A DNA stretch of 64,000 nt, taken from positions 1-64,000 of the forward strand of contig JAFSGB010000014.1 in the NCBI GenBank assembly GCA_017434895.1, given 5' to 3'. Both the position numbers and the translations under genes were made by a program. The notes beneath the pieces are model-generated. The model ran no database searches and had not been told where the DNA came from. It worked only from the letters and a program-made list of their open reading frames with translations. Positions 1 through 7,057 of the stretch are shown here, piece after piece. The DNA is from Clostridia bacterium (GTDB lineage Bacteria > Bacillota > Clostridia > Oscillospirales > Acutalibacteraceae). Every line of letters begins with the position of its first letter. Position 1 is the first letter of the stretch.

Positions 1-156
1 AATTGCGGCACGAACCCTGTCGCGGGATTCCTTAACGGTAGTATCGGGAAGACCTACAATATCAAAGGCGGGAAGTCCTGTGGAAATATCAGCCTCCACC
101 TCAATCATATATGAGTCCATACCGAAAATACCGATGCTTTTAATTCTTGAGAACAT
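1..156 (-). CDS. comM: ComM/YifB-type Mg-chelatase-like ATPase, N-terminal fragment
   Basis: The gene runs off the left edge, so only the first 52 residues are visible. They match the start of the YifB/ComM family: the segment VEADISTGLPAFDIVGLPD followed by KESRDRVRAAI is the conserved N-terminal block that precedes the AAA+ domain. ComM is a hexameric helicase that promotes branch migration during recombination of transformed DNA in studied bacteria; in Clostridia its role is less clear. The ATG at 156 lies inside the end of the upstream DUF896 gene (17-base overlap), which indicates co-transcription with recR and ybaB. The ATPase motifs lie outside the window and cannot be checked. Confidence 0.85.
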   Translation of the reverse strand, partial: MFSRIKSIGIFGMDSYMIEVEADISTGLPAFDIVGLPDTTVKESRDRVRAAI

Positions 157-355
157 CTTTTTTGGTCACCTTTCGTTTTGTGCCGTCCGATTCTACAATG
201 TAGGTGTTTTCAAGCTGAGAAACAAGGCTTTGCTTGTAGCTTTCAATGTATTCCCATCTTAGAATTGCTTGTTCCTCAATTTCAGCCTCAGTAAGTCCCA
301 TAGACTTTTTTTTGCGTGCAAGTTCGTTTATTCTGTCAATCTTCTCTTTAGTCAT
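140..355 (-). CDS. DUF896 (UPF0291/YnzC-like) small protein
   Basis: A 71-residue protein with the hallmarks of the DUF896 family: a charged helix with INELARKKKSMGLTEAE, then RWEYIESYKQS and QLENTYIVESDGTKR. The family (YnzC in Bacillus) is a short helical hairpin of unknown biochemical role, in Bacillus linked to SOS-induced genes. The product is predicted to be cytoplasmic, with no membrane segment. It starts two bases after the recR stop and overlaps the comM start, so it sits inside a recombination-flavoured operon. Identification rests on sequence pattern; function is unknown. Confidence 0.85.
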   Translation of the reverse strand: MTKEKIDRINELARKKKSMGLTEAEIEEQAILRWEYIESYKQSLVSQLENTYIVESDGTKRKVTKKDVLKN

Positions 356-357
356 AT

Positions 358-957
358 TTAAATCTCGTTTCTGCCTTCAAGTGCGCGGGCAAGAGTAAAC
401 TCGTCAGCATATTCAAGGTCACCGCCCACGGGTATTCCGTAGGCAAGACGGGTAACCTTAATGCCCATTGGCTTTACAAGTCGCGAAATGTAGCTGGCGG
501 TAGCTTCCCCCTCAACAGTGGGGTTGGTTGCCATTATAAGTTCCTTTACTGTACCATCGGAAAGGCGTGACATTAGTTCTCTGATTTTAAGTTGGTCTGG
601 GCCTACTCCGTCAATAGGGGACACAAGTCCGTGAAGCACATGGTAAAGACCGGAATATTCTCTTGTTTTTTCAAAAACAAAGATATCTTTAGCCTCCGCC
701 ACAACGCAGATAACAGATTTATCCCTTGTAATATCATCACAAATTTCGCAAATCTCCTTGTCAGTAAAGCCTTGACAGCATTTGCAAAAATGTATTTTTT
801 CTCGGGCATTAACCAGAGCCTCGGCAAACTTTTTTGCCCTTTCGGGTGGTTGATTTAAAATGCTGTAAGCCAAACGGCTTGCGGTTTTTTTACCAATTCC
901 CGGCAGCCGTTCAAATTGGCTTATAAGCTCGGTTAAGGGTACAATATTATAGTTCAT
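358..957 (-). CDS. recR: Recombination mediator protein RecR
   Basis: A 199-residue RecR, the normal length. RecR works with RecO (and RecF) to load RecA on SSB-coated single-stranded gaps. Visible domains in order are a helix-hairpin-helix around residues 18-31 (LPGIGKKTASRLAY), a four-Cys zinc finger (C58, C61, C70, C73), a Toprim domain beginning near ICVVAEAKDIF, and the C-terminal VTRLAYGIPVGGDLEYAD signature. The gene follows ybaB by two bases in the order dnaX-ybaB-recR, the widespread Bacillota arrangement that ties gap repair to the clamp-loader gene. All key residues look intact. Confidence 0.97.
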   Translation of the reverse strand: MNYNIVPLTELISQFERLPGIGKKTASRLAYSILNQPPERAKKFAEALVNAREKIHFCKCCQGFTDKEICEICDDITRDKSVICVVAEAKDIFVFEKTREYSGLYHVLHGLVSPIDGVGPDQLKIRELMSRLSDGTVKELIMATNPTVEGEATASYISRLVKPMGIKVTRLAYGIPVGGDLEYADEFTLARALEGRNEI

Positions 958-959
958 AA

Positions 960-1301
960 TTAAAACAGTCCCGGCATATTAAGCCCGCCGGTGATAGCTC
1001 CCATTTCTTCCTCGGCGGTCTTCATTGCATTGGATATTGCCTCGTTAACAGCAACGGTTACAAGGTCCTCGAGCATTTCGTTGTCCTCGGGGTCAATGAT
1101 GTCGGGGTTAATCCTAATTGACTTAATAAGATGCTTACCGTCAACTGTAACCTCTACCATACCGCCACCGGAGGTTGCAGAATATTCTCTCTGCTCCAAA
1201 TCTGCTTGGAGATTAGTCATATCCTCCTGCATTTTTTGTGCTTGCTTAATCATTTGATTCATATTGCCGGCACCGCCGGAATTCGGAATTCTAACCTTCA
1301 T
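960..1301 (-). CDS. ybaB: YbaB/EbfC family nucleoid-associated protein
   Basis: A 113-residue YbaB/EbfC protein, which forms a dimeric tweezer-like fold and binds DNA as a nucleoid-associated factor in the species studied. The conserved core is visible: NQMIKQAQKMQEDM, then VEVTVDGKHLIKSIRINPD and the C-terminal AISNAMKTAEEEMGAITGG. The ATG at 1301 has a GGAG sequence eight bases upstream; a later Met (residue 14) is possible but has no comparable site. The glycine-rich first 13 residues are a short extension. The gene lies between dnaX and recR in the usual order. Confidence 0.93.
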   Translation of the reverse strand: MKVRIPNSGGAGNMNQMIKQAQKMQEDMTNLQADLEQREYSATSGGGMVEVTVDGKHLIKSIRINPDIIDPEDNEMLEDLVTVAVNEAISNAMKTAEEEMGAITGGLNMPGLF

Positions 1302-1312
1302 TTCAAATACTC

Positions 1313-2914
1313 CTAAACTTCGAAATTTTTAAGCTTTTCTGAAAGGGCAACCAGTGGGTCGCTTTCCACTGTGGCAGTGGATTTGGTGTATGGGCCTAGC
1401 TTGTAGGTCATTCCTAAAACCTCACTTGCCGCCTTTCTGATACTGTTTTTATAAAGAGCGTTGCCACTGTTAATCAGGGAGCGGAATTGCTCATTTTTAG
1501 CGTCAATTAATAGATAGTCACCCTTAATGTAAGCATCGGAATCCTTAAGAACTCCCGCCATTAAAGGACATTCCCGTTTAATAATTGATAGTATTTCTTG
1601 CCAGCTTTCCACAACCGTTATCCCGTCGGAAGTGGGTGAGGATTTTCGCTTGGAATCCTTAACCGCATCCTCAATGGGAGCGGGAGCCTCGTTTTCGAAC
1701 TCAAGCAGAGGGATTTCGTCGTCATCTACTTCGGCTGCCTGTGCATTCTCGGTCATAACGGGTGTTTTAGCACCAGTACCGTTTTTTTCCAAAATAGAAA
1801 TACGCCTTTCAAGGGACTCTAAATCAGAGGAAAGGGAGGGGTTGCAAAGCTTTATTACTGCCATTTCCATTTCGCATCGGCGGTTGCCGGTTTGCATTAA
1901 GGCAGAACATTGTTGCAAGATGTTTAAGAAATAAATAATTTCTTTAATATCAAATTGAGAAGCTTGCTTTTCCAATGCCGCCATTTTTCTTTTTGAACAA
2001 ACAATGGGCTTTTTAGCACTTTTAACGGTTTTTACAATCATTAAATCTCTAAAATGATTTGTGAGCTCTGAAAGGAGCCTTAGCATATCAACCGAGGAAT
2101 TGTTAAGCTCGTCAAGAAGCAGTAGGGCTCTTTCGGTGTCACGATTTTTAATACAGTCGGCAAACGTTAAGAGGTATTCGTTACCCGCCATAGCACAAAC
2201 ACTTTCAACGGTGGCTTCGTCAACTTTCTTACCGGCTGAAGCACAAAGGTCAAGGATAGAAAGGGCATCTCTCATTCCGCCGTCTGCGGCAGAGGCTATA
2301 AGCATAGCCGCCTCGTCGGTAACGGTAAGCCCCTCATTCTTTGCGATATACTGTATTCTTTCAACTATTTTTTCACTGTCTATACGTCTGAAATCAAAGC
2401 GTTGGCAACGGGAAAGAATGGTGGCTGGAAGCTTGTGCACCTCGGTAGTGGCAAGAATGAAAATAACATGGGTGGGCGGTTCCTCAAGGGTTTTAAGCAG
2501 AGCATTAAATGCACCTTGGGACAGCATGTGAACCTCGTCAATAATATAAACTCGGTATTTGGAATTTGCCGGTGCAAAGGCTATAAGCTCACGAAGCTCG
2601 CGGATATTATCAACACCGTTGTTGGAGGCAGCGTCAATTTCAACAATATCGGTATTTTCCTCATTGGCGGCAGCTTTACATTGGTCACATTCAAGACAAG
2701 GGTCGCCGTCCTTCGGATTTATACAGTTAACCGCTCTTGCTAAAATTTTAGCACAGCTGGTTTTACCCGTTCCTCTTGTTCCCGTAAAAAGGTAAGCGTG
2801 AACAATTTTATTGGCTGTTAGATCCTTTTTCAGCGTTTCGGTAATGTGCTCCTGACCCACAACGTCTGAAAAGGTTTCGGGACGGTACTTTCTGTAAAGT
2901 GCTTGATAAGCCAT
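1313..2914 (-). CDS. dnaX: DNA polymerase III subunits gamma and tau
   Basis: The clamp-loader ATPase of the replisome, 533 residues. It begins MAYQALYRKYRPETF, has the P-loop GTRGTGKTSC near residues 44-53, a four-Cys zinc module (CINPKDGDPCLECDQC), the DEAD-type IIDEVHML, the SRC motif LSRCQRFDF, and domain III up to about residue 360. An acidic linker and a C-terminal tau-like region follow. The ATG at 2914 is chosen over an in-frame GTG at 2923 because that GTG lies inside the GAGGTG ribosome binding site. I did not identify an obvious programmed frameshift site for gamma. The gene is followed by ybaB and preceded by the SRP RNA gene. Confidence 0.96.
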   Translation of the reverse strand: MAYQALYRKYRPETFSDVVGQEHITETLKKDLTANKIVHAYLFTGTRGTGKTSCAKILARAVNCINPKDGDPCLECDQCKAAANEENTDIVEIDAASNNGVDNIRELRELIAFAPANSKYRVYIIDEVHMLSQGAFNALLKTLEEPPTHVIFILATTEVHKLPATILSRCQRFDFRRIDSEKIVERIQYIAKNEGLTVTDEAAMLIASAADGGMRDALSILDLCASAGKKVDEATVESVCAMAGNEYLLTFADCIKNRDTERALLLLDELNNSSVDMLRLLSELTNHFRDLMIVKTVKSAKKPIVCSKRKMAALEKQASQFDIKEIIYFLNILQQCSALMQTGNRRCEMEMAVIKLCNPSLSSDLESLERRISILEKNGTGAKTPVMTENAQAAEVDDDEIPLLEFENEAPAPIEDAVKDSKRKSSPTSDGITVVESWQEILSIIKRECPLMAGVLKDSDAYIKGDYLLIDAKNEQFRSLINSGNALYKNSIRKAASEVLGMTYKLGPYTKSTATVESDPLVALSEKLKNFEV

Positions 2915-2940
2915 TGCTTTCACCTCGCAAAAATTAAATT

Positions 2941-3075
2941 GCGTACTAGAGTGTACGAATGAGCCGATTTACTGCGGCACACGGAAATACTGCTTAATGC
3001 TGCTCGGTTCCCCGCCTGACATGGTTCACAGCGTCCCGTTGCACAGGACCCGCCCATTCGCACACTCCGGTACGC
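2941..3075 (-). ncRNA. ffs: Signal recognition particle RNA (4.5S-type, small)
   Basis: On the minus strand the ends pair through a long helix (GCGTACC...GAGTGTGCGAATG with CATTCGTACACTC...GTACGC). The apical part carries the universal SRP helix 8: ATGTCAGGCGG, tetraloop GGAA, CCGAGCAGCA. This is the Ffh-binding element with its asymmetric loop. The mature ends are set by the terminal helix, giving about 135 nucleotides. An SRP RNA gene upstream of dnaX is a common arrangement in clostridia. The RNA targets membrane proteins to the Sec translocon, whose genes secE and secA also lie in this window. Confidence 0.93.
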
Positions 3076-3092
3076 AAAATTTTTCTTTCATA

Positions 3093-3121
3093 ATTTTATC
3101 ATACTTCAATACTTTTTACAA
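3093..3121 (-). promoter_or_regulatory. Sigma-A promoter for ffs (and possibly dnaX)
   Basis: Read on the minus strand, TTGTAA is followed by a 17-base spacer and TAAAAT, about 18 bases upstream of the SRP RNA 5' end. No terminator is obvious between ffs and dnaX, so read-through into dnaX is possible. Confidence 0.6.
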
Positions 3122-3148
3122 GTATTAAATATAAATTAATATAAAATA

Positions 3149-3177
3149 TTGAAAATTATTAATATTGGTGTTATAAT
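3149..3177 (+). promoter_or_regulatory. Sigma-A promoter for the NUDIX/galU gene cluster
   Basis: TTGAAA, a 17-base spacer and a perfect TATAAT, about 50 bases upstream of the NUDIX start codon at 3230. It is divergent from the ffs promoter. It probably drives at least the first four or five plus-strand genes. Confidence 0.65.
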
Positions 3178-3229
3178 TAATCTGTATAATAATATCAAAT
3201 TTTAGATAGCGAAAGGTTATTTTGAGTTT

Positions 3230-3754
3230 ATGTTTTTTGAAAAATGGGATGTGCTTGATGAAAACGGCAACTCCCGAGGAAAAACCGTCCTTAGAAATAA
3301 GGCACAGTTGCGTCCGGGGGAGTACCATTTAGTAGTGCATATATGGGTAATTTCAAGCGACAACAGAATTTTAATTCAACGCCGTTCCGATACTAAAAAG
3401 TTAATGCCCGGTGAGTGGGCGGCAACAGGTGGTGCCGCTATTGCGGGGGAGGATTCCTTCACTGCTGCTTCTCGCGAGCTTTATGAGGAATTAGGCATTA
3501 GTTCAACTAAAGAAAGTCTTAAAAAGATTTTGCGGCTTAAAAGACGGAATTCCTTGCTTGATATTTGGCTCATTGCCAGCGACCTTACTGTGGACGAGCT
3601 GAGCCTTCAAGAGTCAGAGGTTGCTGAGGCTAAGTGGGTGAGCCTTAGCGAACTTAAAAATATGGTAAAAACAAATAAATTCCATAACTACGGTAAGGAG
3701 TATTTCGAGAGGGTATTTGAAAAAATTGAAAACACCAAAGGAGTAAATTTATGA
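3230..3754 (+). CDS. NUDIX hydrolase
   Basis: A 174-residue NUDIX-fold protein. The Nudix box is readable: GGAAIAGEDSFTAASREL continuing YEELGI, which gives the catalytic REXXEE arrangement for a divalent metal. The N-terminus (EKWDVLDENGNSRGKTVLR) and the segment ILIQRRSDTKKLMPGEW resemble the IPP-isomerase-like/YfcD NUDIX branch, which often acts on nucleoside or prenyl diphosphates; the substrate cannot be told from sequence. The ATG at 3230 has GAAAGG about 13 bases upstream, a rather long spacing. The stop overlaps the start of the next gene by four bases (ATGA), so it is translationally coupled to the RING/DUF2628 gene. Confidence 0.9.
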   Translation: MFFEKWDVLDENGNSRGKTVLRNKAQLRPGEYHLVVHIWVISSDNRILIQRRSDTKKLMPGEWAATGGAAIAGEDSFTAASRELYEELGISSTKESLKKILRLKRRNSLLDIWLIASDLTVDELSLQESEVAEAKWVSLSELKNMVKTNKFHNYGKEYFERVFEKIENTKGVNL

Positions 3755-4677
3755 GTCTTAATTCCAATGGCATAAGTTGTGCCCGTTGTAAATCTTATCT
3801 TTTTTCAGAGGATGATGTCGTATATTGCCACGTTTGCGGTGCTCCTCATCACAGAGAATGCTATAATGCATTAGGGCACTGTGCTTTAGAGGAGCTACAC
3901 GGCACGGAAAATGAATATTCACGCAGGGCTTTTGAGGAAAATCAGACCGAAGTTGAGGACAAAAAGTCCCAAGCCGAGGAAAGCACTGTTAAGTGTCAAA
4001 TGTGTGGTGAAAGGTATGATATTACCGAACAGAGGTGTCCTAACTGTGGCACACCCGACCTTAAAAGTATAGGTGCATTTAGAGAATTTGATTTTCTCGG
4101 AGGAGTTCCCGCAGATTATGATTTAGGTGACGGTGTAACCGCAAGCGATGCAAAGTTGTTTGTGGGGACTAACACTCATAGGTATATACCGAAATTTGCA
4201 GTATTGAACAAGAAAAACAAGTTTTCTTGGAATTGGCTGGCATTTCTTTGTCCTGCCGGTTGGTTGCTTTCAAGAAAAATGTATGGCGGTGGAATTGCCA
4301 CTTCAATTTTAACTGTTACAGCGGCATGCCTTTCATATCCGCTAAGCTTGAAGCTTTACGGTATGGGCATGCTTCAAAACAGCAGCTTGCCTGCAAAAAT
4401 CAGTGAGGTTGCTGATGCTTTACCAGAAATCGGCGTGCCGATAATAGGCTTAGCACTTCTCGGAACGGTAATTAATGTCGCGGTTAGCTTGGTTTTGGCA
4501 TTGCTTGGGGACTATATTTACAAAAATCATTCCTTAGATACAATAAAGAAAATTAAATCCCAAAGCACAGATGTAATAACAGATTACCGTAAAAAAGGCG
4601 GAGTGAATTTTGCTTTATTTCTATTAGGATATATGATTGCACAATACGGTTATTTGATTATACAATATTTATTTTGA
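3751..4677 (+). CDS. RING-like zinc finger plus DUF2628 membrane protein
   Basis: A 308-residue protein of unknown function. The N-terminus is a prokaryotic RING-finger-like module: C10, C13, C26, C29, H33/H34, C37 and C44 in cross-brace spacing. A linker rich in Glu follows, then a four-Cys zinc ribbon (CQMCGERYDI, then CPNCG). The second half is a DUF2628 membrane domain: the segment WNWLAFLCPAGWLLSRKMYGG followed by about four hydrophobic helices and YIYKNHSLDTIKK. It is probably an integral membrane protein with a cytosolic zinc-binding head. It is adjacent to a shorter paralogue at 4690. RING-like folds in bacteria are not proof of ubiquitin-type activity. Confidence 0.8.
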   Translation: MSLNSNGISCARCKSYLFSEDDVVYCHVCGAPHHRECYNALGHCALEELHGTENEYSRRAFEENQTEVEDKKSQAEESTVKCQMCGERYDITEQRCPNCGTPDLKSIGAFREFDFLGGVPADYDLGDGVTASDAKLFVGTNTHRYIPKFAVLNKKNKFSWNWLAFLCPAGWLLSRKMYGGGIATSILTVTAACLSYPLSLKLYGMGMLQNSSLPAKISEVADALPEIGVPIIGLALLGTVINVAVSLVLALLGDYIYKNHSLDTIKKIKSQSTDVITDYRKKGGVNFALFLLGYMIAQYGYLIIQYLF

Positions 4678-4689
4678 GAGGTGTTTTTG

Positions 4690-5484
4690 ATGAATAATAT
4701 TTGCGAAAAATGTGGAACCGAAAACGAAAAAGAGTATAAGTATTGCAAAAACTGTGGAAACAGTCTCGAATGTGAGACAGAGCAGAAGCCCAAGAGTGAA
4801 TATATTCCCCATACATCGCCGCAAAATCATATAGTCGACGATTTTGATGGGGTTTCAGCTGAGGAAATGGCTCTGTTTATCGGCAAAAAGTCTAGGGAAT
4901 TTTTGCCGAAGTTCACAAAAATGCAGATTACAAACTCAAAAATTGCTTGGAGCTGGCCTGCCGCAATTTTAGGATTCCTTTTTGGTCCCTTAGGAAGTGC
5001 GTTGTGGTTTTTCTATCGCAAGATGTATAAGCCTGCCATAATTCTTTCGGTTATAGGTGCAGTTATAATGATTGCTACCGGTTTTATAACCACGCCCGTT
5101 GAACAGTCATATTTGTCCCGTGAAGCCTTGCATGAGGCGGCAGATGCTTTGTATAAAGAAGATTTCGATGAAATGTTTGAAATTTTAAATGGGGTCGGCG
5201 GTAAGCTTTCACAAAAGCAACAGATTTTAAACAATATCGCAAATATAATAAACACGGTTGCCGAAACCGCTTCGCTTTTATTTTCGGGCCTTTTTGGAAT
5301 GTATATTTACAAAAATCACTGTGTTAAGAAAATCAAGGAATACCGTAATTTCCAAGGTGACCAGCGCTTTTACAAGATGGGACTTGCCGCCATTGGCGGT
5401 CAGTCGGGCGGAATGCTGGCCGTAGGAATTATTATTATGGTAGTAGTTCAAAATATTACTACGTTTACAAGTATCATTATTTAA
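4690..5484 (+). CDS. Zinc-ribbon DUF2628 membrane protein, paralogue of its neighbour
   Basis: A 264-residue protein with an N-terminal zinc ribbon (C-x2-C ... C-x2-C in ICEKCGTENEKEYKYCKNCG) and a DUF2628 membrane domain. It shares with the upstream gene a block ahead of the membrane part (GVSAEEMALFIGKKSREFLPK against GVTASDAKLFVGTNTHRYIPK), the aromatic helix ending YRKMY, and the motif YIYKNH. This indicates tandem duplication with loss or gain of the RING-like head. The ATG at 4690 is used because GAGAGG lies eight bases upstream; the in-frame GTG at 4681 overlaps that site. Function is unknown; membrane location is inferred from hydrophobic segments. Confidence 0.8.
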   Translation: MNNICEKCGTENEKEYKYCKNCGNSLECETEQKPKSEYIPHTSPQNHIVDDFDGVSAEEMALFIGKKSREFLPKFTKMQITNSKIAWSWPAAILGFLFGPLGSALWFFYRKMYKPAIILSVIGAVIMIATGFITTPVEQSYLSREALHEAADALYKEDFDEMFEILNGVGGKLSQKQQILNNIANIINTVAETASLLFSGLFGMYIYKNHCVKKIKEYRNFQGDQRFYKMGLAAIGGQSGGMLAVGIIIMVVVQNITTFTSIII

Positions 5485-5500
5485 AAAAGGAGCAATTTTC

Positions 5501-6370
5501 ATGAAAATCAAGAAAGCGATTATACCCGCTGCAGGTTTAGGCACCAGAGTTTTACCTGCTTCTAAAGCTATGCCTAAAGAAATGCTACCTATAGTTGACA
5601 AGCCTGCAATTCAGTATATTGTAGAGGAAGCTGTTAAAGCGGGAATTACCGATATTTTAATTATTACTAACCGTGGTAAGGGCATTATAGAAGATCACTT
5701 TGACCATTCAATCGAGCTTGAGTTACAGCTTGAAAATAAGGGAAACAACCAAATGCTTGAAACACTTAAGGCAACTGCCCAGCTTGCGAACATTTACTTT
5801 ATACGTCAAAAGGTGACTAAGGGACTTGGTGATGCTGTGCTTCGAGCCAAGGAGTTTGTGGGTGACGAGCCATTTGCCGTGCTTTACGGTGACGATGTAA
5901 TCATAGGTGAAATCCCCGCTATTGGTGAGCTTTGCGATGCTTATGAAAAATACGGCAAGAGTGTTGTCGGTATTAAAGAGGTTACCGACGAGCAGATTGT
6001 CAAGTATAGTTCCCTTAAAACCCAAAAACTTGAGGATAAAATTTTTGATGTTTCGGATATGATAGAAAAGCCATCTATAGAAGAAAAATTTTCTAATTAT
6101 TCGATTCTCGGCAGATGCGTTCTGGACAGTGAAATTTTTGAAATTTTAGAGCGTACTCCTTTAGGTGCCGGTGGGGAATTACAGCTCACCGATGCCATGG
6201 CTCAAATTGCCCGCACAAAGGGTATGACCGGTGTGGATTTTTCAGGCACCAGATACGATATGGGAAATAAATTCGGAATTTTAAAGGCTAATATTGAAGT
6301 AGGTCTTAATCACAGTGAGACAAAGGACGAACTTAAGGTTTACATAAAGGAACTGGCTGAAAGGTTATGA
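5501..6370 (+). CDS. galU: UTP-glucose-1-phosphate uridylyltransferase
   Basis: A 289-residue GalU that makes UDP-glucose from UTP and glucose-1-phosphate, the sugar donor for glycolipids and cell-surface glycans. The nucleotide-binding signature PAAGLGTRVLPASKAMPKEM is at residues 9-28, followed by LPIVDKPAIQYIVEEA. FAVLYGDDVIIGE carries the metal-binding Asp pair, and IEKPS and GAGGELQLTDAM are typical. AAAGGAG precedes the ATG. The stop overlaps the HAD gene start by four bases (ATGA). The length is normal and all motifs are intact. Confidence 0.96.
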   Translation: MKIKKAIIPAAGLGTRVLPASKAMPKEMLPIVDKPAIQYIVEEAVKAGITDILIITNRGKGIIEDHFDHSIELELQLENKGNNQMLETLKATAQLANIYFIRQKVTKGLGDAVLRAKEFVGDEPFAVLYGDDVIIGEIPAIGELCDAYEKYGKSVVGIKEVTDEQIVKYSSLKTQKLEDKIFDVSDMIEKPSIEEKFSNYSILGRCVLDSEIFEILERTPLGAGGELQLTDAMAQIARTKGMTGVDFSGTRYDMGNKFGILKANIEVGLNHSETKDELKVYIKELAERL

Positions 6371-7044
6371 AATATCGCACACTCTTTTTAGATCTTGACA
6401 ATACCCTTTTGGATTTTTCCAAGGCAGAGGACTGGGCGATTGAAAAAACCTTAATTGAATTTGTTTTGCCCTTTGATAAACAAACCAAGAAGCTTTATTC
6501 CGAAATAAATGCTACCTACTGGCAAAGGTTTGAAAGGGGAGAAATCCCTAAAAATGCTATTTTCGAAGGCAGGTTTAAAACCCTGCTTTCCGTTTTAAAG
6601 GAAGATAGGAGTATTACTGCAATTTCTGAGTGCTATTTTAAGAATTTATCCGCTACCTACTTTAAAATGGAGGATGCCGACGAGGTGCTAACATATTTAA
6701 AGGGAAAGGGCTACAAGCTTTATGCTACCACGAACGGCTATGCCGCAACCCAGCACAGTCGCATTGCAAAATCGGGATTGGAGCCTTATTTTGATAAGGT
6801 TTTTGTTTCCGAGGATGTAGGTGCTCAAAAGCCGGATAAAGCTTATTTTGATTTTTGTATTAATGATATCGGCGAAAATGACAAATCAAAAATTTTGGTT
6901 GTGGGGGATAGCGAAAGCTCGGATATTTTAGGAGGTATAAATTCGTCTCTTGATACCTGCTGGCTAAACCCGGAGGGTGCTGCGGCAAGGTATGAGCCTA
7001 CATACCAAATTAAAAATATAAAAGAACTTAAAAATTTACTGTAA
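6367..7044 (+). CDS. HAD-family hydrolase, YjjG-type nucleotidase
   Basis: A 225-residue HAD phosphatase. Motif I is FLDLDNTLLDF with the nucleophile D9 and D11; motif II is TTNGY; motif III/IV are GAQKPDKAYF and VVGDSESSDILGG. The cap sequence DFSKAEDWAI and the TNG motif match the YjjG/YfnB branch, whose characterised members dephosphorylate non-canonical pyrimidine nucleotides (house-cleaning). It overlaps galU by four bases, so it is co-transcribed. Substrate assignment is by family resemblance only. Confidence 0.87.
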   Translation: MKYRTLFLDLDNTLLDFSKAEDWAIEKTLIEFVLPFDKQTKKLYSEINATYWQRFERGEIPKNAIFEGRFKTLLSVLKEDRSITAISECYFKNLSATYFKMEDADEVLTYLKGKGYKLYATTNGYAATQHSRIAKSGLEPYFDKVFVSEDVGAQKPDKAYFDFCINDIGENDKSKILVVGDSESSDILGGINSSLDTCWLNPEGAAARYEPTYQIKNIKELKNLL

Positions 7045-7057
7045 AGAAGGTGAGAAT

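Noticed and set aside
1313..2914. A programmed frameshift in dnaX to make gamma
   Set aside because: I looked for a slippery A-run followed by a hairpin in the middle of the gene and did not see a convincing one, so no gamma product is claimed.
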